Shown piece after piece: positions 39,293-50,045 of a stretch of DNA of 64,000 bases (positions are counted from its first letter, which is position 1; each line of letters opens with the position of its first letter). The position numbers and the translations under genes are program-made. The stretch spans positions 496,001 through 560,000 of the forward strand of contig NZ_JAETXM010000001.1 in NCBI RefSeq assembly GCF_024494465.1. Reading direction: 5' to 3'. The notes under the pieces were generated by a model. It ran no database searches. It was not told the DNA's origin and worked only from the letters and a program-made list of their open reading frames with translations. The DNA is from Bacillus sp. V3B (GTDB lineage Bacteria > Bacillota > Bacilli > Bacillales > Cytobacillaceae).

Positions 39293-39473
39293 TTTATTTC
39301 CTCCGCTTCCAAATTTGACCTTGAAATGCCTATAATGATATAAGATGGACCAATTGAAGGTAATCATACGGACGTTTCGAAAAAAATGAAAAACATTTGT
39401 AAAAACCGTCTAGTTTAGCTAACATGAAAGAAGAAATTCAATTTCATCATATTGTTTGTTAGAGGTGGATGTT

Positions 39474-39806
39474 ATGTCAAATGATAAGACGTTGAAAGAA
39501 TTACAAAAGGAAGTTGATGAGTACATAAGCCAGTACAAGGAAGGTTATTTCAGTCCACTGGCCTTAACCGCAAGAATGACAGAAGAATTAGGTGAATTGG
39601 CACGAGAGGTCAATCATTATTATGGTGAAAAACCAAAAAAGTCGACCGAGGATGAAAAAACGATTGAGGAAGAACTAGGGGATGTATTGTTTGTTCTTAT
39701 TTGTTTTGCGAACTCCTTACATATTGATCTTGAAGAAGCTCATAATCGAGTAATGAAAAAATTTAATACAAGAGATAAAGATCGCTGGACAAAAATTGAA
39801 GAATAA
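39474..39806 (+). CDS. ypjD: MazG-type nucleotide pyrophosphohydrolase YpjD
   Basis: 110-residue all-helical protein with the metal-binding [10 protein letters not shown] and EEELGDVLF motifs of MazG/dUTPase-like pyrophosphatases, which probably clears non-canonical NTPs. The ATG at 39474 follows GAGGTGG. dapB begins 13 bases later, starting a run of closely spaced genes (dapB, mgsA, bshA, cca, birA), as in B. subtilis. Confidence 0.9.
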   Translation: MSNDKTLKELQKEVDEYISQYKEGYFSPLALTARMTEELGELAREVNHYYGEKPKKSTEDEKTIEEELGDVLFVLICFANSLHIDLEEAHNRVMKKFNTRDKDRWTKIEE

Positions 39807-39819
39807 GAGGGGATTAAAA

Positions 39820-40620
39820 ATGGAAAAAACAAAAATAGTCATTGCAGGACCGAGAGGAAGAATGGGCTTAGAAGCAGTAAAGTTAGTCGAGAGAATAGAC
39901 AACTATGAGTTAGTTGCAGTGGTCGATCATAAGCATGGTGGTAAGCGATTAAATGAATTAGAAGGTATATCATCTTTACCGGTAATGATTTATGATAATA
40001 TTGCGACCTGTTTAACTGAAGTAACAGCAGATGTGTTAATTGATTTAACTACTCCTGAAGTAGGAATGTATCATACAAAAACAGCACTAGAATTTGGTGT
40101 GCGACCTGTTGTTGGTACCACTGGTTTTACAAAGGAAAACTTACAAGATCTTGAAGTGTTATGTCAACAAAAAGAACGTGGCTGCATCATCGCACCTAAT
40201 TTTGCTTTAGGGGCTGTTATGATGATGAAGTTCTCTCAATTAGCAGGGCGATATTTCCAAGATGTTGAAATTATTGAATTACATCATGATCAAAAATTGG
40301 ATGCTCCTTCAGGAACAGCTGTTAAAACAGCTGAAATGATTGCTGAAGTAAGAGAAGAAAAAATACAGGGACATCCAAGTGAAAAAGAAACGATTCAAGG
40401 TGCGCGAGGAGCAGACTATAACGGAATGCATATCCACTCTGTTCGGTTACCAGGATTAATTGCCCATCAGCAGGTTATGTTTGGTGCAGATGGACAAACC
40501 TTGACGATTCGTCATGATTCTTATAATCGAGCCTCTTTTATGTCAGGAGTTAAGCTTGCTATTGATACAGTTATGAACATAGATACTCTTGTATACGGAT
40601 TAGAAAATATTATTGAATAA
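39820..40620 (+). CDS. dapB: 4-hydroxy-tetrahydrodipicolinate reductase
   Basis: NAD(P)H-dependent step of lysine and diaminopimelate synthesis; the product also leads to spore dipicolinate. The 266 residues have the Rossmann motif GPRGRMG (10-16), VGTTGF, and the catalytic [15 protein letters not shown]. The ATG at 39820 lies after AGAGGGGAT. mgsA starts 15 bases after the stop. Confidence 0.97.
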   Translation: MEKTKIVIAGPRGRMGLEAVKLVERIDNYELVAVVDHKHGGKRLNELEGISSLPVMIYDNIATCLTEVTADVLIDLTTPEVGMYHTKTALEFGVRPVVGTTGFTKENLQDLEVLCQQKERGCIIAPNFALGAVMMMKFSQLAGRYFQDVEIIELHHDQKLDAPSGTAVKTAEMIAEVREEKIQGHPSEKETIQGARGADYNGMHIHSVRLPGLIAHQQVMFGADGQTLTIRHDSYNRASFMSGVKLAIDTVMNIDTLVYGLENIIE

Positions 40621-40635
40621 AGCGAGGAAGATAAA

Positions 40636-41064
40636 ATGAATATAGCATTGATAGCCCATGATAGGAAAAAGGATGATATGGTTCGTTTTGTAACTGCTTA
40701 TAAATTTATTTTAGAGGATCATACATTACATGCAACTGGTACTACAGGTCTTAAAATTATGGAGGCAACGGGACTTTCTATCCATCGTTTTCAATCTGGG
40801 CCACTGGGTGGAGATCAAGAAATAGGTGCCTTAATTGCAAATAACAAGATGGATATGGTTATCTTTTTCCGTGATCCGTTAACGGCTCAACCTCACGAAC
40901 CAGATGTAACGGCATTAATTCGTTTATGTGATGTTTACGCAGTACCACTTGCAACGAATATGGGAACAGGTGAGGTACTTATCAGAGGCTTAGAGCGTGG
41001 TGATTTCTCTTGGCGTAATATTGTTAGAGGAAAAACAAGTACAAACATTGTGTCAGAACCATGA
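40636..41064 (+). CDS. mgsA: Methylglyoxal synthase
   Basis: Converts dihydroxyacetone phosphate to methylglyoxal and phosphate, a bypass when phosphate is short. 142 residues with [20 protein letters not shown] and the active-site [18 protein letters not shown] lies before the ATG. In B. subtilis bshB1 follows; here the 110 bases to bshA hold only a 22-codon open frame starting in the mgsA stop. Bacillithiol takes part in methylglyoxal detoxification, which fits the clustering. Confidence 0.96.
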   Translation: MNIALIAHDRKKDDMVRFVTAYKFILEDHTLHATGTTGLKIMEATGLSIHRFQSGPLGGDQEIGALIANNKMDMVIFFRDPLTAQPHEPDVTALIRLCDVYAVPLATNMGTGEVLIRGLERGDFSWRNIVRGKTSTNIVSEP

Positions 41065-41174
41065 ACAAAGTGATCAATGTATTGAATTGGGTTAGGAGAA
41101 CACGAGTGAATGGTATATTTCAAATATAAAAAAGAAGCTGACAGTGAATTTCGATATATTAGGAGAAGACTGTG

Positions 41175-42320
41175 ATGAAAACAAAATTAAAAATTGGCAT
41201 CACTTGTTACCCAACTGTTGGTGGTTCAGGTATTGTGGCAACAGAATTAGGAAAAATGCTGGCGGAAAAAGGGCATGAAATCCACTTTATCTCATCAAGT
41301 GTGCCTTTTCGATTAAAGAAAATGTATCATAATATTTACTATCATCAAGTTGAAGTGAATCAATATTCTGTTTTCCAATATCCACCTTACGATATTGCAC
41401 TCGCTAGTAAAATTGCGGAAGTGATTAAACGAGAAAATCTTGATTTACTACATGTTCATTATGCAATTCCCCATGCTATATGTGCTATTTTGGCTAAACA
41501 AATGGCAAGGAAAGATGTTAAAATTGTGACTACTTTACACGGTACAGATATTACCGTACTCGGCTATGATGCGTCTTTATCAGATGCTATTCGATTTGGG
41601 ATTGAAGAATCTGACGTTGTCACTGCTGTATCTCATTCATTAATTGCTGAAACCTATGATGTAATCAAACCTAAGAAGAAAATTGAAACGGTATATAATT
41701 TCGTTGATGAACGGGTTTATCATAAAATCCCATCCCATCATTTAAAACAAGAATATGAAATTATGCCTAATGAAAAGGTCATTATTCATGTTTCTAATTT
41801 TCGTAGTGTGAAGCGGGTACCGGATGTGGTGAAATCATTTGCTAATATTGTTGCTAAAATACCGGCTAAATTATTACTCGTTGGAGATGGACCAGAAATT
41901 TCAATTGTTAGCCAACTTGTTGAAGAATTACATATACGAGATCATGTCTTGTTTCTTGGGAAGCAGGAAAACTTAGAAGAACTCTATTCTATTAGTGATC
42001 TTATGCTTCTTTTATCAGAAAAAGAAAGCTTTGGACTCGTGGCTCTTGAAGCAATGGCTTGTGGGGTTCCATGTATTGGTACAAATGTTGGTGGCATTCC
42101 TGAAGTGATTATAGATGGGGAAAGTGGCTTTATTTGTGATTTAGGCGATACTGAGGGTGTTGCAGACAAAGCCATACATCTCTTAAGTGATGAACAATTA
42201 CATCAGCGATTTTCTCAACATTCCACTCATATCGTAAACGAGCATTTTCATGGAGAAAAAATCGTTCAACAGTATGAACAAATTTACTATCAACTTATGA
42301 AACGCGGTGAAAAGGGATGA
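41175..42320 (+). CDS. bshA: N-acetyl-alpha-D-glucosaminyl L-malate synthase BshA
   Basis: GT4 glycosyltransferase that joins UDP-GlcNAc and L-malate in the first step of bacillithiol synthesis. The 381 residues start [21 protein letters not shown] and include [25 protein letters not shown] and the donor-binding [17 protein letters not shown]. The ATG at 41175 lies nine bases after AGGAGA; a GTG at 41172 is the alternative. It overlaps cca by four bases. Confidence 0.95.
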   Translation: MKTKLKIGITCYPTVGGSGIVATELGKMLAEKGHEIHFISSSVPFRLKKMYHNIYYHQVEVNQYSVFQYPPYDIALASKIAEVIKRENLDLLHVHYAIPHAICAILAKQMARKDVKIVTTLHGTDITVLGYDASLSDAIRFGIEESDVVTAVSHSLIAETYDVIKPKKKIETVYNFVDERVYHKIPSHHLKQEYEIMPNEKVIIHVSNFRSVKRVPDVVKSFANIVAKIPAKLLLVGDGPEISIVSQLVEELHIRDHVLFLGKQENLEELYSISDLMLLLSEKESFGLVALEAMACGVPCIGTNVGGIPEVIIDGESGFICDLGDTEGVADKAIHLLSDEQLHQRFSQHSTHIVNEHFHGEKIVQQYEQIYYQLMKRGEKG

Positions 42321-43516
42321 TGCCCATATTTAAAAGAGCCATCCCTCTTTTAGAAAAAATTGAAGAAGTTGGTTTTGAAGCCTATTTTGTTGGTGGTTGT
42401 GTTCGGGATTACATACTGAAAAAAAAGATTGCGGATGTTGATATTGCTACATCCGCAACACCACAAGAGATCAAAAGTATTTTTTCAAAAACAATTGATG
42501 TGGGGATTGAACATGGGACGGTTGTTGTCATATGGAATAAGGAAACGTATGAACTAACAACCTTTCGTTCCGATGGAGATTATACAGATTTTCGCCGACC
42601 ATCTGAAGTGATGTTTATTCGTTCTTTACAAGAGGATTTAAAACGGCGTGATTTTACGATGAATAGTATGGCCATGAATAAAGAAGGAAAAATAATTGAT
42701 CCATTTTCTGGGCAAGAGGCGATTAGAAATAGATTAATTGAAACGGTTGGTTCCGCTAAAGAACGTTTTCATGAAGATGCACTACGGATGATGAGGGCTG
42801 TTAGATTTGTTAGTCAATTATCATTTACAATTGCAAATGAGACACAAAAGGCATTAAAAACAAATGCCTCTCTTCTAGAAAAAATTGCGACGGAAAGAAA
42901 AACAATCGAATTCGAGAAATTACTTCAAGGTGAAAATCGAAAGCAGGCCTTTCAACTCTTACTTGATACGGAGTTATTTTTGTTTTTACCAGGGCTTATG
43001 AAGCATGAACAAGCATTAAGACAACTCATACAGTACCATATCGAATCACTATCTACAGTTGAGGTGTGGTCCCTACTTCTTTATTTAATGGATATGAAAC
43101 AAGATAAGGTTGAATTATTTTTAAGGAAATGGACATTACCTGTAAAAAAAATAAAACAAATTACATCGATCCTAAGTTGGTTGCAAGTGAGGCTTTGCTC
43201 TGAGTGGCAGACGGAAACATTGTATAGAGCTGGACTTGAAAATGTTCTACATACTGAAATATTATTTAATACGATTTCCCATCGACCAGTCCACCAATCC
43301 ATATCGGAATTAAAAGAAAAATATCACCGTCTCGTAATAAAAGACCGTCATGAACTCGCCGTTAGTGGTCGTGATTTAATGGTCTGGGATAATCAAGAAG
43401 GCGGTCCGTGGATAAAGGTAAAACTTGCTACTATAGAAAAAGCCGTTTTAACAGGTCAAGTAAGCAATGAAAAAGAAAAAATAAGGGAGTGGCTGCAAAC
43501 ATGCAATCAGAGCTAA
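42317..43516 (+). CDS. cca: CCA tRNA nucleotidyltransferase
   Basis: Adds or repairs the 3' CCA of tRNAs without a template. The 399 residues carry the class II nucleotidyltransferase motif VGGCVRD (25-31), [10 protein letters not shown] with metal-binding aspartates at 40 and 42, [10 protein letters not shown], and [12 protein letters not shown]. It starts inside the bshA stop region (ATGATG) and its last 16 bases overlap birA, so the three genes are translationally linked. Confidence 0.96.
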   Translation: MMPIFKRAIPLLEKIEEVGFEAYFVGGCVRDYILKKKIADVDIATSATPQEIKSIFSKTIDVGIEHGTVVVIWNKETYELTTFRSDGDYTDFRRPSEVMFIRSLQEDLKRRDFTMNSMAMNKEGKIIDPFSGQEAIRNRLIETVGSAKERFHEDALRMMRAVRFVSQLSFTIANETQKALKTNASLLEKIATERKTIEFEKLLQGENRKQAFQLLLDTELFLFLPGLMKHEQALRQLIQYHIESLSTVEVWSLLLYLMDMKQDKVELFLRKWTLPVKKIKQITSILSWLQVRLCSEWQTETLYRAGLENVLHTEILFNTISHRPVHQSISELKEKYHRLVIKDRHELAVSGRDLMVWDNQEGGPWIKVKLATIEKAVLTGQVSNEKEKIREWLQTCNQS

Positions 43517-44484
43517 GGAAACGATTGCTTGATGCATTTACCGATAGCGAGAAAGAGTTTTTGTCAGGTCAGCATTTAGCAGAGTTAATTGGATGCACAA
43601 GAACAGCTGTCTGGAAACATATTGAGGTGCTGCGCAAAGAGGGATATGAACTAGAAGCAGTAAGACGAAAAGGTTATCGGATTGTAAAGGTACCTGAGAA
43701 AATTACGGCTAACGAAGTTCGTCTTGGGTTGACGACGAAACGTCTTGGCCAACATATTCACTATGAAGAAAGTGTTGATTCTACACAAAAAATCGCTCTT
43801 CGGCTAAGTCTTGATGGTGCTCCTGAAGGGACGGTCGTGATTGCAGAAGAACAAACAGCAGGAAGAGGGAGAATGGAGCGCTCTTGGCATTCACCGAAAT
43901 ATACAGGTGTATGGATGAGCGTTATTTTACGCCCGAATCTTGTGCCACAGAAAGCACCTCAGTTAACTTTGGTTGTGGCAGTGGCTGTTGTCCAAGCAAT
44001 TGAAGAATTAACGACACTACACCCACAAATTAAATGGCCAAATGATCTGTTAATTAATGGTAAGAAAATGACGGGAATACTGACTGAGCTACAGGCTGAA
44101 AGTGATCGAATCAATTCTGTTATTATTGGGGTTGGAATGAATGTCAATCAAGAGAAAGCGTCCTATCCAGAGGATCTTCGTTCGATTGCTACTTCCCTGC
44201 TGATGGAAACAGGAATGAAAGTCAATCGTGCCGAGTTGATTCAACATGTGCTTTCAAAACTCGAACACCTTTATGACCTATACTTACAAGAGGGTTTCTA
44301 TCCAATTAAAATTTTATGGGAAAGTTATGCTATAAGCATTGGCAAAATGATTAAAGCTAGAATGTTGCAAGGTAATATTTATGGAAAAGCAGTAGGTATA
44401 ACGGATGATGGTGTTCTAATGGTGGAAGATGAACAAGGGAAAATCCATTTTATTTATTCCGCTGATATTGAGTTACAAGATTAA
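43501..44484 (+). CDS. birA: Biotin-protein ligase and biotin repressor BirA
   Basis: Bifunctional protein of 327 residues. An N-terminal helix-turn-helix (about 8-60, with GCTRTAVWKHIEVLR) binds biotin operators; the ligase domain holds the biotinyl-AMP loop GRGRMER (121-127) and KWPNDLL, and a short C-terminal domain follows. The ATG at 43501 lies in the end of cca with AAGGGAG upstream. The HTH marks it as the regulatory class, not the ligase-only class. Confidence 0.95.
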   Translation: MQSELRKRLLDAFTDSEKEFLSGQHLAELIGCTRTAVWKHIEVLRKEGYELEAVRRKGYRIVKVPEKITANEVRLGLTTKRLGQHIHYEESVDSTQKIALRLSLDGAPEGTVVIAEEQTAGRGRMERSWHSPKYTGVWMSVILRPNLVPQKAPQLTLVVAVAVVQAIEELTTLHPQIKWPNDLLINGKKMTGILTELQAESDRINSVIIGVGMNVNQEKASYPEDLRSIATSLLMETGMKVNRAELIQHVLSKLEHLYDLYLQEGFYPIKILWESYAISIGKMIKARMLQGNIYGKAVGITDDGVLMVEDEQGKIHFIYSADIELQD

Positions 44485-44539
44485 TATTTCTAATTATTTA
44501 GAAATTTAAACTTTATTATAGCCAAAAATTCTTTTAATC

Positions 44540-44548
44540 TGTTATAAT
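44540..44548 (+). promoter_or_regulatory. Extended -10 promoter of panBCD
   Basis: TGTTATAAT with consensus TATAAT at 44543-44548. The transcript would begin near 44555, just before the first leader hairpin, and run 195 bases to panB. Confidence 0.6.
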
Positions 44549-44557
44549 TTCTTTCAT

Positions 44558-44648
44558 GGGCGGTATCATTATTGTGAACTGCACCACTGTAACAAAATTG
44601 AATCAATAAGAATATCTGCCTAGATCCAAAAATATGGACCAGGACAGA
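44558..44648 (+). ncRNA. Pan-motif-like tandem hairpins in the panB leader
   Basis: Two hairpins follow the promoter. Hairpin 1 pairs GGGCGGT (44558-44564) with ACTGCACC (44578-44585), leaving one bulged A. Hairpin 2 pairs TCTGCCT and GATCCA (44615-44628) with TGGACC, AGG and CAGA (44635-44648), leaving bulged A residues. Stems with bulged adenosines, single or in tandem, ahead of panB/C/D are the described features of the pan RNA motif. I matched these features by eye, not with a covariance model. Confidence 0.6.
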
Positions 44649-44674
44649 GGGATAAGACACGTGAACCGAAATCC

Positions 44675-44704
44675 AAATCCTTCTGCGCTGTAGAAGGATT
44701 TTTT
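44675..44704 (+). terminator. Leader terminator before panB
   Basis: AAATCCTTCT pairs with AGAAGGATTT over a seven-base loop and runs into six T, 46 bases before panB. Because it lies inside the leader after the hairpins, it may act as an attenuator. Confidence 0.85.
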
Positions 44705-44749
44705 ATGCTATAAAACGTCTTTTACCTCTTCCTAACTGGAGGAAATGGA

Positions 44750-45586
44750 ATGAAACAAACAACTGATTTTTTTAAAATGAAAAAAAATGGAGAACCGATT
44801 GCGATGTTAACGGCTTATGATTATCCATCAGCGAAGCATGCACAACAAGCAGAATCTGATATTATTCTTGTGGGTGATTCACTTGGAATGGTAGTACTTG
44901 GATACGATTCAACCATTCCGGTTACTGTGGAAGAGATGATGCATCATACAAAAGCGGTAAAAAGGGGTGCGAAAGAAACCTTTATTGTCGTTGATCTTCC
45001 ATTCATGAGCTATCATTTATCTATTCGTGATACGCTTTTAGCTGGGGCAAAAATGATGCAAGAAGCAGGAGCACATGCTGTGAAAGTGGAAGGAGCGGAT
45101 GGCGTACTTGATCATATTTCTGCCTTAACCAATGCTGGAATCCCAGTTTGTGCTCATCTTGGTTTAACACCACAATCTGTTGCCGTATTAGGTGGTTATA
45201 AGGTACAGGGAAAAAGTGCGGATGCCGCTAGAAAACTAATTGAAGATGCAAAAAAATGTGAAGAAGCAGGAGCTTTTATGATTGTGCTTGAGTGTGTACC
45301 TAAACAATTGGCATCCAAAATAAGCAACTTGCTATCAATACCTACTATTGGGATTGGTGGAGGAGATGGGACAGATGGGCAAGTACTTGTCTATCATGAT
45401 GTTGTGGGCTATGGTGTTGAACGGGTTGCCAAATTTGTTAAACAATATGGTTCAATCGATGGAACGATTGTTGCTGGTTTAAAACAATATGTGAGTGAGG
45501 TAAAAACAAGAGAGTTTCCGTCTGATCAGTATAGCTTCACAATGAAAGAGGAAGAACTACACTCACTTTATGGAGGAAAAGCATGA
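44750..45586 (+). CDS. panB: 3-methyl-2-oxobutanoate hydroxymethyltransferase
   Basis: Makes ketopantoate in the pantothenate pathway. The 278 residues include [26 protein letters not shown], the metal-site EGADGV and [19 protein letters not shown] precedes the ATG. The last four bases overlap panC (ATGA). The GIGGG segment reads GGDGTDGQ where many family members have GAGxxCDGQ, a small change near the active site that is common in homologues. Confidence 0.96.
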   Translation: MKQTTDFFKMKKNGEPIAMLTAYDYPSAKHAQQAESDIILVGDSLGMVVLGYDSTIPVTVEEMMHHTKAVKRGAKETFIVVDLPFMSYHLSIRDTLLAGAKMMQEAGAHAVKVEGADGVLDHISALTNAGIPVCAHLGLTPQSVAVLGGYKVQGKSADAARKLIEDAKKCEEAGAFMIVLECVPKQLASKISNLLSIPTIGIGGGDGTDGQVLVYHDVVGYGVERVAKFVKQYGSIDGTIVAGLKQYVSEVKTREFPSDQYSFTMKEEELHSLYGGKA

Positions 45587-46446
45587 AAGCCATTGCAACA
45601 AAAGTCATCACAACAATAGTAGAATTACAAGAAGTTATTAAAGCTGAAAAATCAGCACAAAAAACAATTGGTTTTGTACCGACAATGGGATATCTTCATG
45701 AAGGTCATGTTGCGTTATTAACGAATGCACGTCAAGAGAATGATATCGTTGTTCTCAGCGTGTTTGTCAATCCTTTGCAATTTGGACCTAAGGAAGATTT
45801 ATCTAGTTATCCACGTGATTTTGATCATGATCAAAAAGTGGCAGAAGAAGCAGGGGTTGATATTATTTTTTATCCTTCTGTTACTGAAATGTACCCAAAT
45901 GAACTTTCAGTGACGGTTCAAGTCAACAAACGGACAGATGTCCTTTGTGGAAGTTCTCGTCCAGGTCATTTTGATGGAGTCGCAACTGTATTGACGAAAC
46001 TTTTTCATCTTATACAACCTGATCATGCGTATTTTGGAAAAAAAGATGCGCAGCAACTTGCCGTTATTGATGGGCTTGTGAAAGATTTTAATTTTCCATT
46101 ACAAGTTGTACCTGTGGATACAGTTCGTGAACAAGATGGATTGGCGAAAAGTTCGAGGAATGTTTATTTATCAACTGAAGAGCGTGATCAAGCGCCTGCT
46201 TTATATCATAGTCTCAAAATGGGTGTAGATATGATTGAAGCTGGGGAAGAGGATCCAGAAAAAATTATTTCTAGTATTAAAAACAAGATACAAACTGAAA
46301 CATCTGGAATCATTGATTATGTGAGCGTATTGACCTATCCGGGACTAGAAAAAGTAGATCAGATTACAGGGAGTTATATCATTGCCTTAGCAGTTAAATT
46401 TAAGAAAGCACGTTTAATCGATAATGTGATTTTAACGGAGGAATAG
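45583..46446 (+). CDS. panC: Pantothenate synthetase
   Basis: ATP-dependent joining of pantoate and beta-alanine. The 287 residues have the class I synthetase HxGH motif as HEGH (39-42), [12 protein letters not shown], and the KMSKS-like [15 protein letters not shown] within the panB end serves as ribosome site. panD starts 11 bases after the stop. Confidence 0.96.
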   Translation: MKAIATKVITTIVELQEVIKAEKSAQKTIGFVPTMGYLHEGHVALLTNARQENDIVVLSVFVNPLQFGPKEDLSSYPRDFDHDQKVAEEAGVDIIFYPSVTEMYPNELSVTVQVNKRTDVLCGSSRPGHFDGVATVLTKLFHLIQPDHAYFGKKDAQQLAVIDGLVKDFNFPLQVVPVDTVREQDGLAKSSRNVYLSTEERDQAPALYHSLKMGVDMIEAGEEDPEKIISSIKNKIQTETSGIIDYVSVLTYPGLEKVDQITGSYIIALAVKFKKARLIDNVILTEE

Positions 46447-46457
46447 GAGGAAACAAC

Positions 46458-46841
46458 ATGTTTCGCACCATGATGAATGGTAAGATCCATCGAGCAACGG
46501 TTACAGAAGCAAATTTAAACTATGTAGGAAGTATTACAATTGATTCGGACATCCTTGATCGTGTTGGAATGATTGCAAATGAAAAGGTGCAAATTGTTAA
46601 TAATAATAATGGTGCCCGCTTTGAAACGTATATTATTCCAGGTGAACGTGGCTCAGGAACAATTTGTGTAAATGGAGCAGCTTCTCGTCTAGTGCAACCA
46701 GGGGATATTGTCATTATTATTTCTTATGCTTTAGTGGCTGAAGAGAAACTAGCAGAGCATTATCCGAAAGTGGCAATTATGGGCGAAGGAAATCAAATCA
46801 AAGACTTGATTCATGCTGAGCCAGAAAACACAATCATGTAA
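46458..46841 (+). CDS. panD: Aspartate 1-decarboxylase proenzyme
   Basis: Supplies beta-alanine for PanC. 127 residues; the proenzyme self-cleaves at Gly24-Ser25 (NYVGSITID) to form the pyruvoyl cofactor on Ser25, and both residues are present. AGGAGG lies upstream. The stop codon's last base is the first base of the terminator stem. Standard length. Confidence 0.97.
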   Translation: MFRTMMNGKIHRATVTEANLNYVGSITIDSDILDRVGMIANEKVQIVNNNNGARFETYIIPGERGSGTICVNGAASRLVQPGDIVIIISYALVAEEKLAEHYPKVAIMGEGNQIKDLIHAEPENTIM

Positions 46842-46881
46842 ATGTAAAAGCTGACTCTACTCTAGGGTCAGCTTTTACATT
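46841..46881 (+). terminator. Terminator of panBCD
   Basis: 18-bp arms (46841-46858 and 46864-46881) with one wobble. The T residues lie within the right arm (CTTTTACATT) and there is no T tract after it. Confidence 0.75.
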
Positions 46882-47059
46882 GGATGTTTTTAATGAAATA
46901 ATACAATTATTTGTATATCAGATGGTATATTCTATCAATGGGAATGACCTTATATACAAGACTTTTTCTTTTTTGTAAAATATGGTACGGTTTACAAATG
47001 ATCAGGTAAAACCACATTCTCGTTTAGATCACTGAACGGAATGTTCGAGGTGTTAATAA

Positions 47060-49855
47060 ATGAAAAGTAAATATGTAGTGGTAGATTTAGAAACTACTGG
47101 TAATTCAGCAAAAAAGGGAGATAAAATTATTCAATTTGCGGCGGTTGTGATTGAAAATGATCAAATTGTCGATCAATTTTCTTCTTTGCTCTGTCCCGGA
47201 AAGCCTATTCCTATTTTTATTGAAGAATTAACAGGTCTTACAGATGAGATGGTGAAAGGTGCACCTCTATTTGCTGAAATTGCACCAAAAGTGATAGAAA
47301 TGCTTGATGGAGCTTGTTTTGTTGCTCATAATGTTTTGTTTGATTTATCTTTCCTACAAGAAGAATTAATCATGGCAGGGTTTGAAGGCTTTTATGGATC
47401 GGTACTAGATACGGTTGAAATGGCTAGAATCTTATTTCCATCAAGTGATAGCTATAAACTTTCAGACCTTGCTACTCAAGAAGGGGTAAATCATGAGAGA
47501 CCCCATCAAGCTGACAGCGACGCATATGCAACAGGTGAACTTTTACTGATTCTCTTTGCACGATTGAGAGAGCTACCGTTTAAGACAATCAAGAAACTTT
47601 ATAAATTATCAGACGGTTTAAAAGGTGATTTGAATGAGGTTTTGGAAGAGCTTTTAAAGGATAAGGAGCGCAAAATTGAAGAACTCTCTCTCCAGCTGGA
47701 AGAGTACCATGGTGTCTATATCAAAAAGTCTCAAGAAAACGATCAACTAGAAGAATCACAAGAAATCGCCTACCCAACGGATGAAAAGGATAAAGAACAA
47801 TTACTAAGTAATGCTTATACGAATTATGAAAAGCGCAGTGGGCAGTTTCGAATGATGGATATTGTCCATCGTTCTTTTCAAAATGAACACCATGCAATGA
47901 TCGAAGCTGGGACAGGTGTTGGAAAGTCCCTGGCCTACTTACTGCCTGCTGTATATACAGCTGTTTCTAATAATGAGCCTGTCGTTATTAGTACATATAC
48001 AACTCAACTTCAAGAACAATTGCTGCAAAAAGATATTCCTATATTAAAAAGAGCCGTCCAATTTCCCTTCACAACGGTCTTAATGAAAGGAAAGAGCCAT
48101 TATATCAGTCTTGATAAGTTTGTGCATTCCTTAAGAGAAACAGATGATAATTACGATACCATTTTAACGAAAATGCAAATCTTGGTTTGGTTAACAGAAA
48201 CAACAACTGGTGATCGTGATGAACTCAACTTATCGAGCGGAGGTCAGCTGTTTTGGCATAAAATCAAACATGATGAGAATACTTTTGGGCGAGATTTTTC
48301 TTCAAGAGAACATGATTACTATTTAAAAACAAGAAATGATGGTAAAAAGGCGGACTTAATCATTACGAATCATAGTTTATTGCTTTCAGATCTTGTTGCA
48401 GACCGACCAATTCTCCCACCGTCCGATTACATTATTATAGATGAAGGTCATCATTTTGAAAAAGTGGCAGGGCAATATTTTGGTAGCAAAATTGACTATG
48501 CCACAACCCGTTTTCTACTTCAGAAAATGGGTATATATGAACAGAAACAGCTTGCGTATAAACTAGAAAAGGAACTTGAAGAAAAAGGTGTTAATGGGAT
48601 AGATTTATCAGATTCATTTCAACTGAACGGATTAATGGGAGAGTTATTAGTTGAAATGGATGAATTGTTCAAGACCATCGCATTAATAGCGAAAAAGAAA
48701 GTGAAAAATAAGAGTCAAAGTCGAATTAAGTGTTCATTAGCTTTTGATATGACAAAGGAATTAAAGGCATTGAAAGCGGTAGCAGAACGATTTTTATTTT
48801 TGTTAACAGATTATAGGAAGGCTATTACTATTCGTTACGAATTTTTACTAGATAAAATGGATAAGAATAGCAATAAGCAGCAAACTGTAATGAGTGATGT
48901 AGCTTCATGGTTAGAAGATGTTGAAAAAATAGTAGGATCTATTAGGAGAGTTTTATTGCAGCCGGAAACCGAAGATGTTTCTTGGATTGAAATTGATACA
49001 CGTGTATGGCAAAACAAAACAACCGTGTATTCACAGCCTGTTTCAATTTCAACTCAATTAAATGATCGATTATTTCAGCAAAAAAAGAGTGTTGTTTTGA
49101 CGTCAGCCACCTTATCTGTTAAGGGATCGTTTCAATACACGATGAATAGCCTTGGATTACAAACAGCAACGTGCTATTTTGAACAAATTCCATCTCCGTT
49201 TCATTATGATCAGCAAGTACAGTTGGTCATATCGAATGATTTACCGGAAATTAATACAGTCTCCCTTCAAGACTATATAGCTGAAATAGGCGAACATATT
49301 ATTTCAATTGCAGAAGCGACAAAAGGTCGTCTGCTTATCCTATTTACGTCGTATGACATGCTTCGAAGAACCTATGAGTTGATAAAAGAAAGTGGTTTTT
49401 TACAAGACTATTCTCTATTAGCTCAAGGAATTACGGGTGGAAGTAGAACAAGGCTGGTGAGGAATTTTCAACGCTTTGAAAAGGCGATCCTACTTGGAAC
49501 AAGTAGTTTTTGGGAAGGAATCGATATTCCTGGTGAAGATCTTTCCTGTCTAGTGATGGTTAGACTTCCATTTTCTCCACCTGATGAACCATTGACTGAA
49601 GAGAAATGCTTGGAAATAAAAAAAAGCGGTGGAAATCCTTTTTATGATTACTCTCTGCCTGAAGCAGTGATCCGTTTTAAACAGGGATTCGGTCGGCTTA
49701 TAAGAACGAAGAATGATAAGGGCGTTATGATCATTTTTGATCGTCGAATTGTCTCTACACAATATGGCAAGGTATTTCTAGAGTCTTTACCTACAATTCA
49801 TGTAAAAGAAATGAACATTGATAAAACCGTTGATCTCATTAACAAATGGCTATGA
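47060..49855 (+). CDS. dinG: DinG-family 3'-5' exonuclease/helicase
   Basis: 931 residues, equal to B. subtilis DinG. An N-terminal DnaQ-type exonuclease domain (about 1-175; DLETTG at 9-14, AHNVLFDLSFL, HQADSDA) is fused to an XPD-like superfamily 2 domain with Walker A AGTGVGKS (283-290), DEGH (461-464) and the motif VI QGFGRLIR. No iron-sulfur cysteine cluster is evident between Walker A and DEGH, unlike E. coli DinG. In Firmicutes the protein has been described mainly as an exonuclease. GAGGTG precedes the ATG. Confidence 0.94.
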   Translation: MKSKYVVVDLETTGNSAKKGDKIIQFAAVVIENDQIVDQFSSLLCPGKPIPIFIEELTGLTDEMVKGAPLFAEIAPKVIEMLDGACFVAHNVLFDLSFLQEELIMAGFEGFYGSVLDTVEMARILFPSSDSYKLSDLATQEGVNHERPHQADSDAYATGELLLILFARLRELPFKTIKKLYKLSDGLKGDLNEVLEELLKDKERKIEELSLQLEEYHGVYIKKSQENDQLEESQEIAYPTDEKDKEQLLSNAYTNYEKRSGQFRMMDIVHRSFQNEHHAMIEAGTGVGKSLAYLLPAVYTAVSNNEPVVISTYTTQLQEQLLQKDIPILKRAVQFPFTTVLMKGKSHYISLDKFVHSLRETDDNYDTILTKMQILVWLTETTTGDRDELNLSSGGQLFWHKIKHDENTFGRDFSSREHDYYLKTRNDGKKADLIITNHSLLLSDLVADRPILPPSDYIIIDEGHHFEKVAGQYFGSKIDYATTRFLLQKMGIYEQKQLAYKLEKELEEKGVNGIDLSDSFQLNGLMGELLVEMDELFKTIALIAKKKVKNKSQSRIKCSLAFDMTKELKALKAVAERFLFLLTDYRKAITIRYEFLLDKMDKNSNKQQTVMSDVASWLEDVEKIVGSIRRVLLQPETEDVSWIEIDTRVWQNKTTVYSQPVSISTQLNDRLFQQKKSVVLTSATLSVKGSFQYTMNSLGLQTATCYFEQIPSPFHYDQQVQLVISNDLPEINTVSLQDYIAEIGEHIISIAEATKGRLLILFTSYDMLRRTYELIKESGFLQDYSLLAQGITGGSRTRLVRNFQRFEKAILLGTSSFWEGIDIPGEDLSCLVMVRLPFSPPDEPLTEEKCLEIKKSGGNPFYDYSLPEAVIRFKQGFGRLIRTKNDKGVMIIFDRRIVSTQYGKVFLESLPTIHVKEMNIDKTVDLINKWL

Positions 49856-49943
49856 TCAAAAAAGGCTGCTTCGGTCGCAGCCCAGAGACGGTTTGAACTA
49901 GAATATATTTTAATGAAAAACTTGAACTAAATTGCTTATAAGC

Positions 49944-49952
49944 TGTTATAAT
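49944..49952 (+). promoter_or_regulatory. Extended -10 promoter of ypmA-ypmB-aspB
   Basis: TGTTATAAT (TATAAT 49947-49952), with TTGAAC at 49922-49927 at a long 19-base spacing, about 95 bases before ypmA. Confidence 0.5.
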
Positions 49953-50045
49953 AATGTTTAAGACTATTCTGTTTCGTTATTTTACCCTTCATAAAGTGAC
50001 GATATAAGTAGTAAATTATGTCGAGATTGAGGAGGAATTTCCAAT

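Noticed and set aside
44485-44749. T-box riboswitch ahead of panB
   Set aside because: No T-box sequence (TGGNACC) or specifier loop is visible; bulged-A hairpins fit the pan motif better.
46925-47059. SOS (LexA) box before dinG
   Set aside because: No CGAACNNNNGTTCG-like site was found, although dinG is damage-inducible in some bacteria.
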